This document shows positions 32,070-43,513 of a stretch of DNA of 64,000 nucleotides, one piece after another (position 1 is the first letter of the stretch; each line of letters begins with the position of its first letter). This DNA comes from Lasiodiplodia sp. COLG20 (Eukaryota > Ascomycota > Dothideomycetes > Botryosphaeriales > Botryosphaeriaceae). Below the pieces are notes generated by a model, which had not been told where the DNA came from, did not search any database, and worked only from the letters and a program-made list of their open reading frames with translations. The stretch lies in NCBI GenBank assembly GCA_009801085.1, contig VNWV01000003.1, positions 1-64,000 of the forward strand, written 5' to 3'. The position numbers were made by a program, and so were the translations under genes.

Positions 32070-35000
32070 ATGACCGCCCAGATCCTGTCCGGCGAGTTGG
32101 CCAATCTCGTCAACGAGTCCAAAAGGAAAAACCCCGACCTGCGCAATGTCTGTTTGCTCCCTGCAGCCTTGACCTGCCTGCATCCCCGGCTGACTCGAGC
32201 TTCTCTGCGCAGGCGGCAGACAAGTCTTTGCAGGAGCTGCGGTCCCTGCCCTCCACCTCCGAGGCCCAGCTAGCCGCCGGTTGGTCCTGTCCATTGCGTG
32301 TATCTGCGCCTGCCTGACTGATGCTGGAAGAGACCTGACCCGCCGCACCGCCTTCATCGACCCTTTCGTGAAGGCCTGCGAGACCCAAAATGCCAAATTC
32401 GTCTCCTCCGCCGTCGTGTGTCTGCAGCGCCTCATTGTCATGCGTGCCGTGCCTCGCAGCAGGCTGAGAGAGGTGCTCGACGGCTTCCGCGACTCCAGCC
32501 AATTGAGTAATTATTCTTGATGTCCGCTGCCAAGCCCGCCTACTAATGCTGCTTCCAGGTCTGGACATCCAGCTCAAGATTCTGCAAGCACTGCCCTCGC
32601 TCATCCAGAACTATGCCGACGATGTCCGCGGTGAGCTTTTGTCGAGTGTGCTGCAAGTGTGCTCGACGTTGCAGACTGCCAAGAATCCCGTTGCAAGCGC
32701 CACCGCCGCTGCTACCTTGCAACAACTGGTCATTTCGACCTTCGAAAAAGTCGTCGTTGAAGACGGTATGCCACGTTGCCGCTCCAGCCGAAGCGATCGC
32801 TGACGGGACTGCACCAGAGAAACAACTGCAAATCCCAACCGTGACCGAGGTTCCCGGCGACGATGGCAACATCTCCGTCCGGCCCTCGGCCAACGATGCA
32901 TACAAGGTGCGCAACCATCCTGCAGCCGAGCCGCTCGTTTACTGAACCGCACCTAGGTCTTCCGCGACATCTGTCTCTTGACTGAAGGAGGCAAGCCGCA
33001 GTCAATTCGCTTCTCGACAATCTCGCAAGCCTCCGGACTCGAGCTGATTGAAGCAATCTTGGGCAATCATGGTAACCTTTTCTTGTCTCATGCCGAACAA
33101 GCTTTCATTCTCCGTACACACATCATGCCGCTCATCATCAAGAGTCTTTCCGAGCGGCTCAGCTTTTCAATTACTCTTCGGATTATGCGAGTCTTCAACC
33201 TGATCCTCAGACAACACTTGACCATAGTGCCTTCAGAATGCGAAATGGCTTTGGGGCTCCTGAATCATATGCTTGATCCGGATGCCGCAGCTCCATGGAA
33301 GCGTGCCATGTGCATGGAGGTCTTCCGGAATGTCTACTCAGACCCCAATCTCATCATCCAGATCTATGCTCAGTACGATGCCCACGAAGGCAAGAAGTCG
33401 ATAATTCGAGACAACCTCGCCGTCTTCGTCCGCCTCTCAACCGAGAAGCCCACCGTCATCGGTCTCGGTCAGCATTCCACCGCTCCGGTAAATGCACCTC
33501 CTGAAGACGACGTCTTGCCTGACGCCCAGGTCGCCCTCGAAGCTGGGGCGGTTGGCATCATTGGCGGAGCACCGAGCACGTCGAGCGTTCCCGGAATCAG
33601 CACCCAGTGGAGCACCATGCGGATCCCATGCATGGATCATCTGGACAAACAGGAACCCCCAGCTTTGCCTGAGACCTACATATACAGCTTGGTCTTGAGC
33701 TGCATCAACAACTTCTCTGAAAGTCTCGCCAAGTTCATTCTTCCCTTGACTGTGCACAAGGAAGGCCGCAAGAAGAAAGCAAAGGGCGATGTAGCCTCGA
33801 ATCAGGAACCTCCTAGTACGCCTATCGAGGAGAAGCCCAAAAGCAGGATGGCTAGATCACAGTCGTTCAGGCGACGGACAGTTCCCGTCAATCCATTGGA
33901 TTTGAAGAACAACCCTGCCGAGGAAGCTATCAAGATGACTGCAGAGGCCATAAACGACTGTTGGCCAGCCGTTCTTGCTACTTGCTCGACTTTCCTCAAC
34001 GCTGCCCTGGATAACGAATACTACCACGATCTGGTTCGTTCAATTCAAAAGTTCACCCAGATTGCCGGCCTGCTGCGTCTCTCCACCCCTCGAGATGCAT
34101 TCCTCACAACCCTCGGGAAAGCGGCTGTGCCACCGACCGTCTTCACTGCGACCGTCTCGAACCCCAAGGCTTCAGGCGCCGAAACGCCAACAATGTACAA
34201 CAACAAAGGAGGGTTGCTGAGCGTCGATAGTCTTGTCAGCCAGGGATCTGATAAGAACAGGCGAACATCAATCGAGTCGGGACCACCGACTCTCAGCACG
34301 CGGAATCTTCTATGTCTGAGAGCACTTTTGAACTTGGCCATCGCGCTTGGGCCAACCTTAGAGTCAGCGTGGTCAATCGTTTTCGAGACTCTGCAGCAGG
34401 CCGATATGATCATGGCGGCAGCCAACTCCACGAGTAGTGGCCGGGATCGCAGAGGAAACCGCTATGATGGGGGCGCCATTGCCCAAATAATGGGCCCAGA
34501 AGTCGGAGCTGTTCAAGCTGCAGCCTCACGGCTGTTTGAGAGCACCGTGGATTTCCCCAACGAATCCTTTGTTCAAGTACTGACATCTCTCTGCACACTG
34601 CTCGAAGGCAAGCCCAGTCGTGCGAGCGCCAGCCAAGGGCCCCCAACGCCGAACCCCCAGGAGCGCAAGCCGAGCAACTTTGGACTCAACATCAAGACCG
34701 AGCTGCACGTTCAAGATTATGTCTTCTCATTAAGAAAACTTGGTGACCTCGGCACACTCAATGCTAACCGGCTCATCAGCTTCGACCCAGACGTCAGTGG
34801 CTGGTCGTTGCTGATCAAGGCGCTCGTGTCTGTTGCGAGCAATCCCAATATCACGAGCTCTGTACGTCTTCTCGCAGCAGATGTGCTCAGCGGTCTGGTT
34901 CAGGATGTTGCCAAGGAGACACAGGCGGAAGATCAGCCGCTCAAGAACGAGATTCACGCTAGGGTTCTTTCGGCGCTCCAGCTTGTGATCGACTCTCTTT

Positions 35001-37465
35001 ACGAGGGTGCCAACGACCCTGAAGATGAGCTTGATGAGACCGACATCGAGGTCCATGTTGTCGTTCTCGACGCCCTCAAGAGCATCCTGGAACAGTGCGG
35101 TGACTCTCTTCAAGTCGGCTGGAATCTTGTTTTCTTGCTTACACGGAGCGTGTTCATCGGCTTTGGTACCAAGATACAGCACGGAGATAGTGCAGAAGCT
35201 ACCAGCGTCCCAAGGTCATCTGAGATGATTGCAACGAATCTGGGAAGACTCGCCTTTAGCTCTGTGCAGCTCGTCTGCTCCGACTTCCTGACATCAATTC
35301 CCGACGATGCCATTTTCTTGCTCTTGGACCTGCTTTACTTCTTCTGCGACCAAGGCGAGGACCTGAACATTTCCTTGACTGTAATATCACCCCATCCAAA
35401 TCCAACGAGAGTGCGCTGACTTTTCCACTAGACAATAACTTATTTCTGGAACGTTTCGGATTATCTCCATGGCCGTACAGACACGGCGGCGATGGAAGAG
35501 CTTGCAACCAAATCCATCGATGTCGCCAATCCGGAAGAACGGATCCAAGAAGGCGTAAAAACGCAGTCCATTCCGGCAATGTGGCTGCATCTGCTCGAGC
35601 GCATTGCCACCATTGCACATGACCGCAGAGCCGAAGTCAGAAATGGAACCCTGCATACCCTTCTCCGAATTTTCGACAACTATGGAGACCAACTATCACC
35701 TGCATCCTGGAATCTTTGCCTGCGGGTGATTATGTTCCGCCTCTTAGCCTTCGATATCAAGCAACACCAGGCCTTCCGCTCGACCAGCGCAGATCCCGAG
35801 GAGGCACACGCATGGGTTGAAACCAGTCACATTATCCTCAACGGTCTTGTCAAGCTGTTCAGCGCCTATCCGGAGAGCATCCTTGGCGCGCCTCGGTTCT
35901 CATCACTTTGGGAATCCTTGTTGGATTACTTTCGACAGTACCTGGCTTGTGGGTCACAAGCTGTCAACGCAGTCACGTACGATGCTATTTCAGGCCTCCT
36001 GGGAAAGCTCGAGTCCGTCAAAGCCATTGACGAAGGCGCGATCCAGAAGGCGTCCGGAATCTGGCTTGAAGCGTCGCCCAGTAGTCACGAAGAGTACCCT
36101 TCAAAGGCTGGCAATCATGAAGCTTACCTAGCCTACGTGCGCTGCTTCCGAGAGTTTTACCGCCTCATCGGCGAGGAGATGGACTCTGGTGTCCTTTCTA
36201 AGGTTGCCTCAAACCTCCAGAGCTGTATTGTCACCGAAGAGAGCACGGCCTACACGTCAGATAGGGATCTCTTGACTCCGTTGCAGAAAGAGGTTCTCCA
36301 GGGCATCAAAATCATCAAAACAAACTTTGAAGGGGCTCCGACAATCATTGTGAAGCTTCTGGCCGACTTTGCTGCTCTGCCTTTTGGGAGACCTCCGCCA
36401 ATTGGAACACGGGATGGCAACACTTTCGTTGCCATCAGCAAGGCGTCAATGGATCTTATGCAACAACTCGTAACGGACCACATCAACTCTACTGAGCTTT
36501 ATGCCCACGGCGCCCTGCTTGCTTCTCTACAAAGTCTTGTAGTTCCAATCCGCCTCAAATACGAGTGGAAGATCCAAGGCAAAGCTCCAAGCATATGGCA
36601 GAAAGCTACAACGACATCGCTGAATATCTTGGGTCCAATCCTTGCCAACGCACAGAGTTTGTCTATCAACCATGGACAGATGATTCCCATCTGGCAGGAG
36701 ATTGCTGCCATCGCAAACGGTATCGCTCAGGCAGACCCCTCTGCAGCACCTTCTCCCACTGTCATCCTGGAGGACGAATCCTTCGACATCAAATCGCTGA
36801 CATCCCTTCGTGATATCATCACACCCGGCCTCGGCGCTTCTTACATACCCGACTCCACCCGCCGCGCCTACACTTCGACCCTCTTCCACAACTCCCTAAT
36901 CCATCCTCCATCCGTTGAGGAGATACCAACCGACTTCTCCTCCTCGCCACCCCTCACCTCTCTCTACACCATCCGCCACGGCCGTACTCGCGACCCGCCG
37001 CCCACGCCTCGCGCACGAATGTCCTACTTCTGCCTGCGTGAGCTCCTCTCTCTGGTCCACCGCAGCCCAGCGGCGTGCTCCGAGGAAGAGCGCAGCGAGC
37101 GTATCGCCCTGGCCCGCGCCGCGGCCCCCTTCCTCATCCTACGCGCCGCGCTACCCATCAAATCGTACATCGCCGACCAGCCATTGCGAGGCCGCATGCC
37201 GCAACCGCAAAGCCAACGCGAGGAGCTGTTGTTTGCACTACGTGAGCTACAGCAGCTCGAGTGCGAGCCTGACGCCATTCCTGCAAATGACGGTGTCGAG
37301 GGCGCGGAGGAGAGGAGGCACCTGCAGAGGTTGTATCCGCTTGTGGTGAAGGCGGTGGGAGTGGCAGGACGGGCGACATCCGGGTGTGATGATAGTGGGG
37401 AGGTTGTGGAAGCGCTGGAACGGGTTTTGGACGGAGTAGGCGTTGGATTGTTTGGGGCTTGTTGA
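32070..37465 (+). CDS. MON2: Endosome/Golgi trafficking scaffold Mon2
   Basis: Seven exons, 32070-32147, 32213-32279, 32333-32506, 32559-32765, 32818-32906, 32957-35380 and 35432-37465, 1,690 aa. The N-terminal dimerisation/cyclophilin-binding-like region is recognisable: [80 protein letters not shown]. Next comes the homology-upstream region around [14 protein letters not shown] and [12 protein letters not shown]. The rest is helical HEAT-like repeat to the C-terminus (for example [20 protein letters not shown]). Mon2 is related to large Arf-GEFs but lacks the Sec7 catalytic domain, and none is visible here. With Dop1 and Neo1 it works in endosome-Golgi recycling. Introns cluster in the first 900 bp, as often in fungal genes. 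Confidence 0.93.
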
Positions 37466-38079
37466 GAGGGACAGTGGTCGTGATCTTTTTGGTGGGTGGA
37501 AAGCTGGAACACGAGAGAAAAGAGCGTGTGAAGAAAGGGTGTAAGTTAGAGAGGATTGTAAGGGAGCTGACATTTATATGGTAATTATGAGTAAACCAGA
37601 AGAGAATATCATGGTTCGTGAGATGGAGAAGATCGCAAAGCGTATCCACATGCATCTCGAGGATGTTGATTCAGGGATGGATGTCGATGAGTCATGTCTC
37701 ATCCGGCTTCACATCTTGTAGGTCATTTTTTATGTTCTTTTGCCGTCGAATCGTCTTGAAAAGTCGAGGGTGATGTCGTATGAACGGCTATGGGCTTGGT
37801 CTTTGAGCACCGCAACAAAAAGCTAATCATAAATGTAGACTTCAAGCTTCCACGATAGTTGAGTGCAATGCCTTGCATGAAAACGGCTGTCACTCTTACG
37901 AGTCGACTCTGTTAGCCTCCTCTCCATTACCCATCCCCACAGGCTCACGGTACGTATGGTCATGTCTTGCAGTCCCCGCACACCTGTTTGCACGACAGTA
38001 AATCCCAGCATCCAGGGTATCATATCAACGCCAATGCTTTCACCACCCAAACCGATTGCCAAACCAGCGCAAATGCCCC
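37466..38079. other. Convergent 3' intergenic region
   Basis: About 610 bp between the converging MON2 and DAD3 stops. An 86-codon minus ORF near 37823 has no recognised motif. Likely two 3' UTRs. Confidence 0.45.
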
Positions 38080-38572
38080 TCACAAGCCATCTTCATCCTC
38101 TCCCCTGCTCTCCACTCCACCAGCCTGCGTATCATCGCCAGCCCCGTCTCCCTCTTCTCCGATAATCTGCTGCTGCAGCACGATGCTGTACACGCTAGCC
38201 TTAAGCAACGTAAAGACCAAGCTTGTCTTACGCTCGAGGCCGCGCAGCGCATCGAGTATCTCAGCCGAGGGCGTGGCCGAGAGGGTGTTAAGGAGGTTTG
38301 CGAGCTGTGCAGTCTCACTGGTTAGTGACAAACAGGGCAGTGGAAAAGGAAGTGAATAAGCAGTTGAACGAAGCGGGTAGGCGAGGTGGAAGTGCACAAA
38401 GAAAGATGGCAAAATTAAGGTAGAAATTAAAGGGACGCACATCACCTAGGTTTCCCGCCAACCTCGCGTACTCATCTAAAACCTCCTGCTCCAACGGCGT
38501 CAGCGTCTCCGGTCCGGGCGACGTGCTGCCACCTTGCGAGGTAGTGCTGGCCGAAAAATCGGGCGTAGCCAT
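38080..38572 (-). CDS. DAD3: DASH/Dam1 complex subunit Dad3
   Basis: Two exons, 38572-38441 and 38304-38080, 118 aa. The donor GTGCGT was preferred over an upstream GTGATG because only it keeps the frame. The family signature is continuous across the junction: LTPLEQEVLDEYARLAGNL, then LANLLNTLS, AEILDALRGLERKTSLVF and TLLKASVYSIVLQQQ. The tail is short and acidic. Dad3 is a small subunit of the ten-protein DASH ring that couples kinetochores to microtubule plus ends in fungi. Size fits (about 90-120 aa). Confidence 0.94.
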
Positions 38573-39220
38573 TGTTTCCAGCTCCTTGCTTCCTTGTATC
38601 CAATTTTCTCTCCGTTGCTCGACAAAGTGCACTCCAGTCCTTCTCCAGCCAAGCCCGTGGCGCACAGTAGGAGATCAGCCCAGTCTGCCTTGCGCGCACA
38701 ACTGTTGCTATCGTGGCCTCTCTTCGCGTCGCGTTCGTGTGTCCCTTCTCCCGCTTGTCTGTCCGTCGGTGCCCGTATGCCGTGGAGACTGGATGGATGG
38801 AAAAGTTCCGGACCGGTGACGATTGCGTGCTGGGTTATGAGCGCGGAGGCAAGGGTGGGAAGTCGAAGTAAGCCGAAATAGGATGGTGCTATCGCCGTCG
38901 TTGGGCACGGAAGCGCGTGTTACGGCAAAAGAGCAAGAGCGCGACAGCGCCAATTGCTTTTGGCACGAAAGTGTCGTAGCACGGCTGGCGGGTCAAATGG
39001 AAGACGCGCGTGTCGTCGTTAAGCGAATGACGTCGAATTGGGTTACCGAAGGTCGAGCTTATTTCACTCCGGCGCGGGGACCAAGCTGTTGCAACTCAAA
39101 TATCTGGAACACTGGATCTACACCTTCCCACGCCTGCCCGCCTTCGCGCGCTCCATCACATCGCGCATCCGCCCTATCTACAGCTTCGCTGCACCTCCAC
39201 CATCAACCAACGAACGCGCC
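38573..39220. promoter_or_regulatory. Shared promoter region DAD3/POP4
   Basis: About 650 bp between divergent starts. A plus-strand frame stays open through it into POP4 but its sequence has no protein character; see the POP4 entry for why it matters. Confidence 0.4.
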
Positions 39221-40024
39221 ATGGCCACGCCGCCGGACACCACCACCGCCGCAGCAGCGCCAACCACTACTACTAAGGACAGTCCCTCGTACGCGCTTCT
39301 CTCGCGTGCCCCCCACTCTCCGAGTCTACACCGACCGCGTGCAAAGGAAACCGCTCCTCCTCCGCCCTACTTCGCCCGATCCCACCAACGCGCGCGGCCA
39401 GGGACAAGCCGCGCACCAGCGCCTCGCCGCGCAGCGCCGCTATAAGTCATCTACTAGTAAGCCCGCGCCTTTACCCGCACGGCAGAAGCGCGCGCTAGGG
39501 CTGTACGAGATACCAAAGATACAGCGGCGGTACGAGGTTTTCGAGGGGCTACATCGGATGTGGATCGGCTATGTACGGGAGGTGTTAGGGCTGGAGGAGG
39601 ATGGAGGCGACTACGTTACGCCCGCCGCCGTGGGGCCGAAGTTGGCGAGTGCGGATTTCCATGGGGCCGAGGTAGAGGTGGTAAGATGTCGATGTGTGGG
39701 AAGGGTAGGATTGAGAGGCATTGTGGTTAAGGATACGAAGTTTACGTTTGAGATAATACCGAGGGGGGATAAGGTAAAGAGTAAGTCTTCTTTGCTTTTA
39801 CGCGGGTGAGAGCAGCTTTACTGAGTTAAGGCGAGATCTTACTTGAAGCAGTAATTCCGAAAGAGCACACGATTTTCCGCTTAGAGATGTCACTTGCATC
39901 CCGGGATGATGCTGCTGAGAAACTAAGAAATCTGGTGTTTGAGCTACATGGCTCGCAGTTCGAGAATAGGGCGCCCGATCGCGCGAACAAGAAGTTTAAG
40001 CAGCACGCTATGGCCGATCTCTGA
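39221..40024 (+). CDS. POP4: RNase P/MRP subunit Pop4 (Rpp29), apparent frameshift
   Basis: Two exons, 39221-39780 and 39849-40024 (intron GTAAGT...TTGAAG). The conserved body is clear: ARQKRALGLYEIPKIQRRYE, MWIGYVREVLGLE, SADFHGAEVEVVRCRCVGR, GIVVKDTKFTFEI, then IPKEHTIFRLE and FELHGSQFENRAPDRANKKF. Pop4 forms the Sm-like core that binds the RNA of RNase P and MRP in tRNA and rRNA processing. The ATG at 39221 opens the expected N-terminus (SPSYALLSRA), but that frame does not continue into VYTDRVQRKPLLLRPTSPD, which is read in the next frame. The switch falls at a run of six C (39309-39314); five C would join them. This is either an assembly/sequencing error or a real mutation. No intron of acceptable size explains it. 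Confidence 0.85.
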
Positions 40025-41353
40025 GTATGGCCGGCTACACCTCGCAATGAACGAGCGAAACAACTACACACGGAGGGGTAACTGGAGGAAAATTGGTCTT
40101 GAAACTAACGGCGTCATCGCTACAGATGACAGAAGGATACATTCAGACTCCCGACCAGGCATTGCTCGTTTTACTTACACACTTCAACCGGCACACTCTT
40201 CAATCGTCTGAGGGCCGGAGCAAGCTGGTAGTGGTGGTGCGTAGTGACGTTGCGGCTCGATAACGATAGCAAAACCACACCAAGCACCGCCCTCCTACCC
40301 CGCCATTTTCAGCCCTGCGTTGCCTGGCCCTACCTTCCCTACTGGGATAAGTGGCCCACAGAGAGTTGGGGAATTAGCGCCACCCACATGCACGCGCAGG
40401 AAGAACTCAGCTCCTTCGTACCACTTGCCTAGATGAGCGACAATGAAACTCGCCTGTTGAAAGTTGCATTCAATGCCCCAGTCAATCATCATAGAGAAAA
40501 GACCAGGTAGCGTAGGCTAAGTGAAAAAGGAAAATGATCATTTCGACAAGCTAATCTTGCCTTCTACAAGGATGATAAAACTTCTCGCTTGCCCGTCGAT
40601 TTATCTCAGTTATGCTCAACCACATCACATGCCCCGCTAAGACGTAGGGAACGAAAAAAGATTGTGTAACATCCACTTTTTCTTTTGCCTAGAAGAATAT
40701 GCCCTTTTCTGCATTGCACCTCTTCTTTCTTGCTCCACATGCATGCATGCAACGCTTCTGACTTGAGCTTCTTCACTGCTGCTGTTGCCGCTTCCGCCCC
40801 GCCTCATTCTTCTTGATCAAAGGAACAATCAAAACAATCAAAAACCCAGTTCCTTCATTCACCCACTTCCATACGTCTCAAATGAAACTTCAAAAGGCCT
40901 ACTACGGATGATCCATCGCAAGTAGAGTGACGTACTTTCTAGAGATCCCTTCTTTCCGCCCCTCCTCCCTCCTCCACTTGAAACTCTGTACAGACATTTC
41001 CGTCTGCGGCTGAATGCTTGAACAAGAAAACACGAAAAACACAAGCTTAGTTTCCCCCCAAAATAAAACTTTGCTGCCGAACTCCCTAGCCCCCGATGAT
41101 GTAGATGAAGATGAGAGAGAGAAAGAGCGCGTGCGAACGTGATACTCGCGCGCAGAAACAGGCGTAAGAGAGAGTGAGAGGAAAAGTGAAAACGGACATA
41201 AAAACCACATCATCGTCTAATCCGGCTCCAAGACGGATGAGAAGAGAAAGAGGAAGCGTGCAGAGAAAGAATCCCAATCATCCCATCAATCCATGCCATT
41301 CCCGTTTCCTCGCCCCACATTTTCAGCCTCGGAAACCCCTTGACCCACAATCA
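40025..41353. other. Convergent intergenic region POP4/nrc-2
   Basis: About 1.3 kb without a supportable gene. The right part (roughly 40,850-41,353) is GA- and CT-rich and probably includes the 3' UTR of the kinase gene. Confidence 0.5.
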
Positions 41354-43513
41354 CTATCTCGATTCTTGCGTCGCTGCCGGGCTCATGTCGTGACCGCCGC
41401 TGTATTCGTCACCCTCATGATGTAATGTGACGCTGTTGAACTCCTCGAATGGATCGACCGCCTTCTCCGATCCAGGCGTTGCCAGACCAGAATCCAGCGG
41501 CACGCCCTTGACCTTGGCCGCGCCGATGTCTACACTCTGGCTCTCCTTGACGTTCCGGAAGTTGATCGTGTCGATTCCACGGCCCTGGTTGGGGATCATC
41601 GGAGGCTTCATGTGCCTCAGCAGGGCCCACTGCGTTGTCCTGAAGAAGGGGTGCGCCTTGACGTCCGACGCGCCAGCGCGCGAGCCGAGACGGCGCATTT
41701 CGTCCTTGATGAGCAGTTTGCGGATGAGCGATTTGCAGAGGCTGTAATGTCGATCAGTATGACAGACCCCACAGGGGAAAGCACGCAAGCTTACTTTGAG
41801 ATTTGCGGTGCGCCGTTGCCCTCGGGGAACGGCACATCATCACGCAGAATGTTAGCGAAGGTTGCATTCCGGTTCTTGCCCTTGAAAGGCGTCGTGCCGT
41901 AAAGCATCTCGTAGACCAGGATCCCCAGCGTCCACCAGTCAACTGCACTGGTATGACCGCAGCCCTTGATGACCTCTGGGGCGATGTACTCCTCGGTACC
42001 AACGAACGAGTTTGTCCGGAAGTTGGCAATGCAGGATTTGGTGTCAATGGCAGGTAGCGAACCGGATGACGAGCCCTTGTTGTTGCCAAGGATCATGGTC
42101 GGCCTTCCACCGGGGTCCGACTGCTTGGAAAGATCAAAGTCTGACAACATGATGTGTCCTGACTGGTGCAACAGAATGTCTGCCAACGTCAGAACAAGCG
42201 ATTAGTAAGAGGGCGGGTTCACTCACTCTCTGGCTTCAAATCGCGGTAGATGAAGCCCATGAGATGCAAGTACTCCAGCGCGGCAGTAACCTCGGCGGCA
42301 TAGAACCTCGCAGCATCCTCGTCGACACACTTGTTGGGACGGGTTTGAAGTGCTGTGAGCCAGTCAGTAAGCTGCGCAGACGGCGTGCCCGGTCGACGTA
42401 CCTCGGAAGAACTCGCCACCGCTGCAGTATTCCATGCAGAGGTAGAGATGGTCCTCGGACTGGAAGGAGTGGTAGAGCGTGACAATGAACGGGTGGTTGC
42501 TGGTAGCCAGGATCTCCTGCTCGGCCAGAGCGCGCTTGATCTTATTCCGCTTGATCATCTCCTTCTTGCTCAAGACTGCATCACGTCAGCAACGGCGCTC
42601 GAGCGGCGGAACGCGCGCACATACCCTTCATGGCGTACAGCCTGCCCGACTTCTTCTCGCGAACCAGATAGACCTTTCCGACATCACCCTTGCCGATCAA
42701 CTTGATCTTGTCGAAGCTGCCGGGGCCGACCTCGACGTTTCGCACCTTGATCGAATTGGAGCTGTACGTTCTCCTGAAGGCCAAGTTGTTGCGGATCTGG
42801 CCGGGGGAGGGCAGGCTGCCAGCGGCGCCATCGCCAGCTGGGATGGCGAGGTGGCTGCTGTCGGGCGTCTCGACCATGCTCAGGGTCGACGTGTTGCCGT
42901 GCTGGACCAACGGCTCCTTGCCCAGCTCGGCGGTCTGGGGGCGGTCGCCGTGGGAGCCGTTGGTGAAGAGGCCCTGGGCGTTCGGGGCGGAGGCGACGCG
43001 GCGCAGCTTGCGGGCGAGCTCTTCCTTGCCGGCAGTGGTGGCCTTGTCGCTGGGGCCGTCGACGTCCTCGACCTTGGTGGTGGGCATGGGAGGAGTGTCG
43101 GGCGGCGAGGGGGGCACGCTGCCCTCGTTGTGGTGGCGGAGCGCGGGCGGACCCTGGTGCTGGAAGTAGGGGTTCGCCTGGGCGGTGGGGGACATGCCCT
43201 CGTCGAGAGGGTTGCCTTCGCTGGCGACGGTGGTGCTGCGGTTGCGGTTCAGGTGCGGGATGAAGCGCGACTGGCGGAAGGTTGATTTGCCGTCGCGCTC
43301 CTTGGTCGAGCCTCCATCGCCGCTGTGCTTGGCGCCGTCGAGACTGTCCTTGCTGCCGCCAGTGTTGATGCGGAAGAAGTTCTTGATCTTCTGCGAGACC
43401 TGGCTGTTGGAGCCATTGACCTGCTTGTTGGTGGAGATGGGCATGCCGGTGAAGGCGCGCTTCGAGTCTTGGGGGACGGTCGAGTGGCCGGACGAGCTGA
43501 AGAGCTGCGTCAT
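41354..43513 (-). CDS. nrc-2: AGC-family Ser/Thr kinase NRC-2 (Fpk1/Kin82 type)
   Basis: Five exons, 43513-42625, 42575-42402, 42352-42227, 42179-41795 and 41741-41354, 653 aa. The N-terminal 260 residues are disordered, Ser/Pro-rich and basic. The kinase domain starts at about residue 270: Gly-rich loop [13 protein letters not shown], Lys in YAMK, hinge [13 protein letters not shown], catalytic loop [18 protein letters not shown] in place of the usual DFG, an insert before [11 protein letters not shown], and [16 protein letters not shown]-terminal extension follows with [17 protein letters not shown] and the insert are family features. These kinases phosphorylate and activate phospholipid flippases in yeast, and nrc-2 mutants of Neurospora misregulate conidiation. 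Its upstream intergenic region is the longest in the window. Confidence 0.94.

Noticed and set aside
37823..38083. 86-codon minus-strand ORF after DAD3
   Set aside because: Falls in the probable 3' UTR region of DAD3 and shows no family resemblance.
42479..43285. 268-codon plus-strand ORF, Gly/Val/Leu-rich
   Set aside because: Antisense to the NRC-2 kinase N-terminus.
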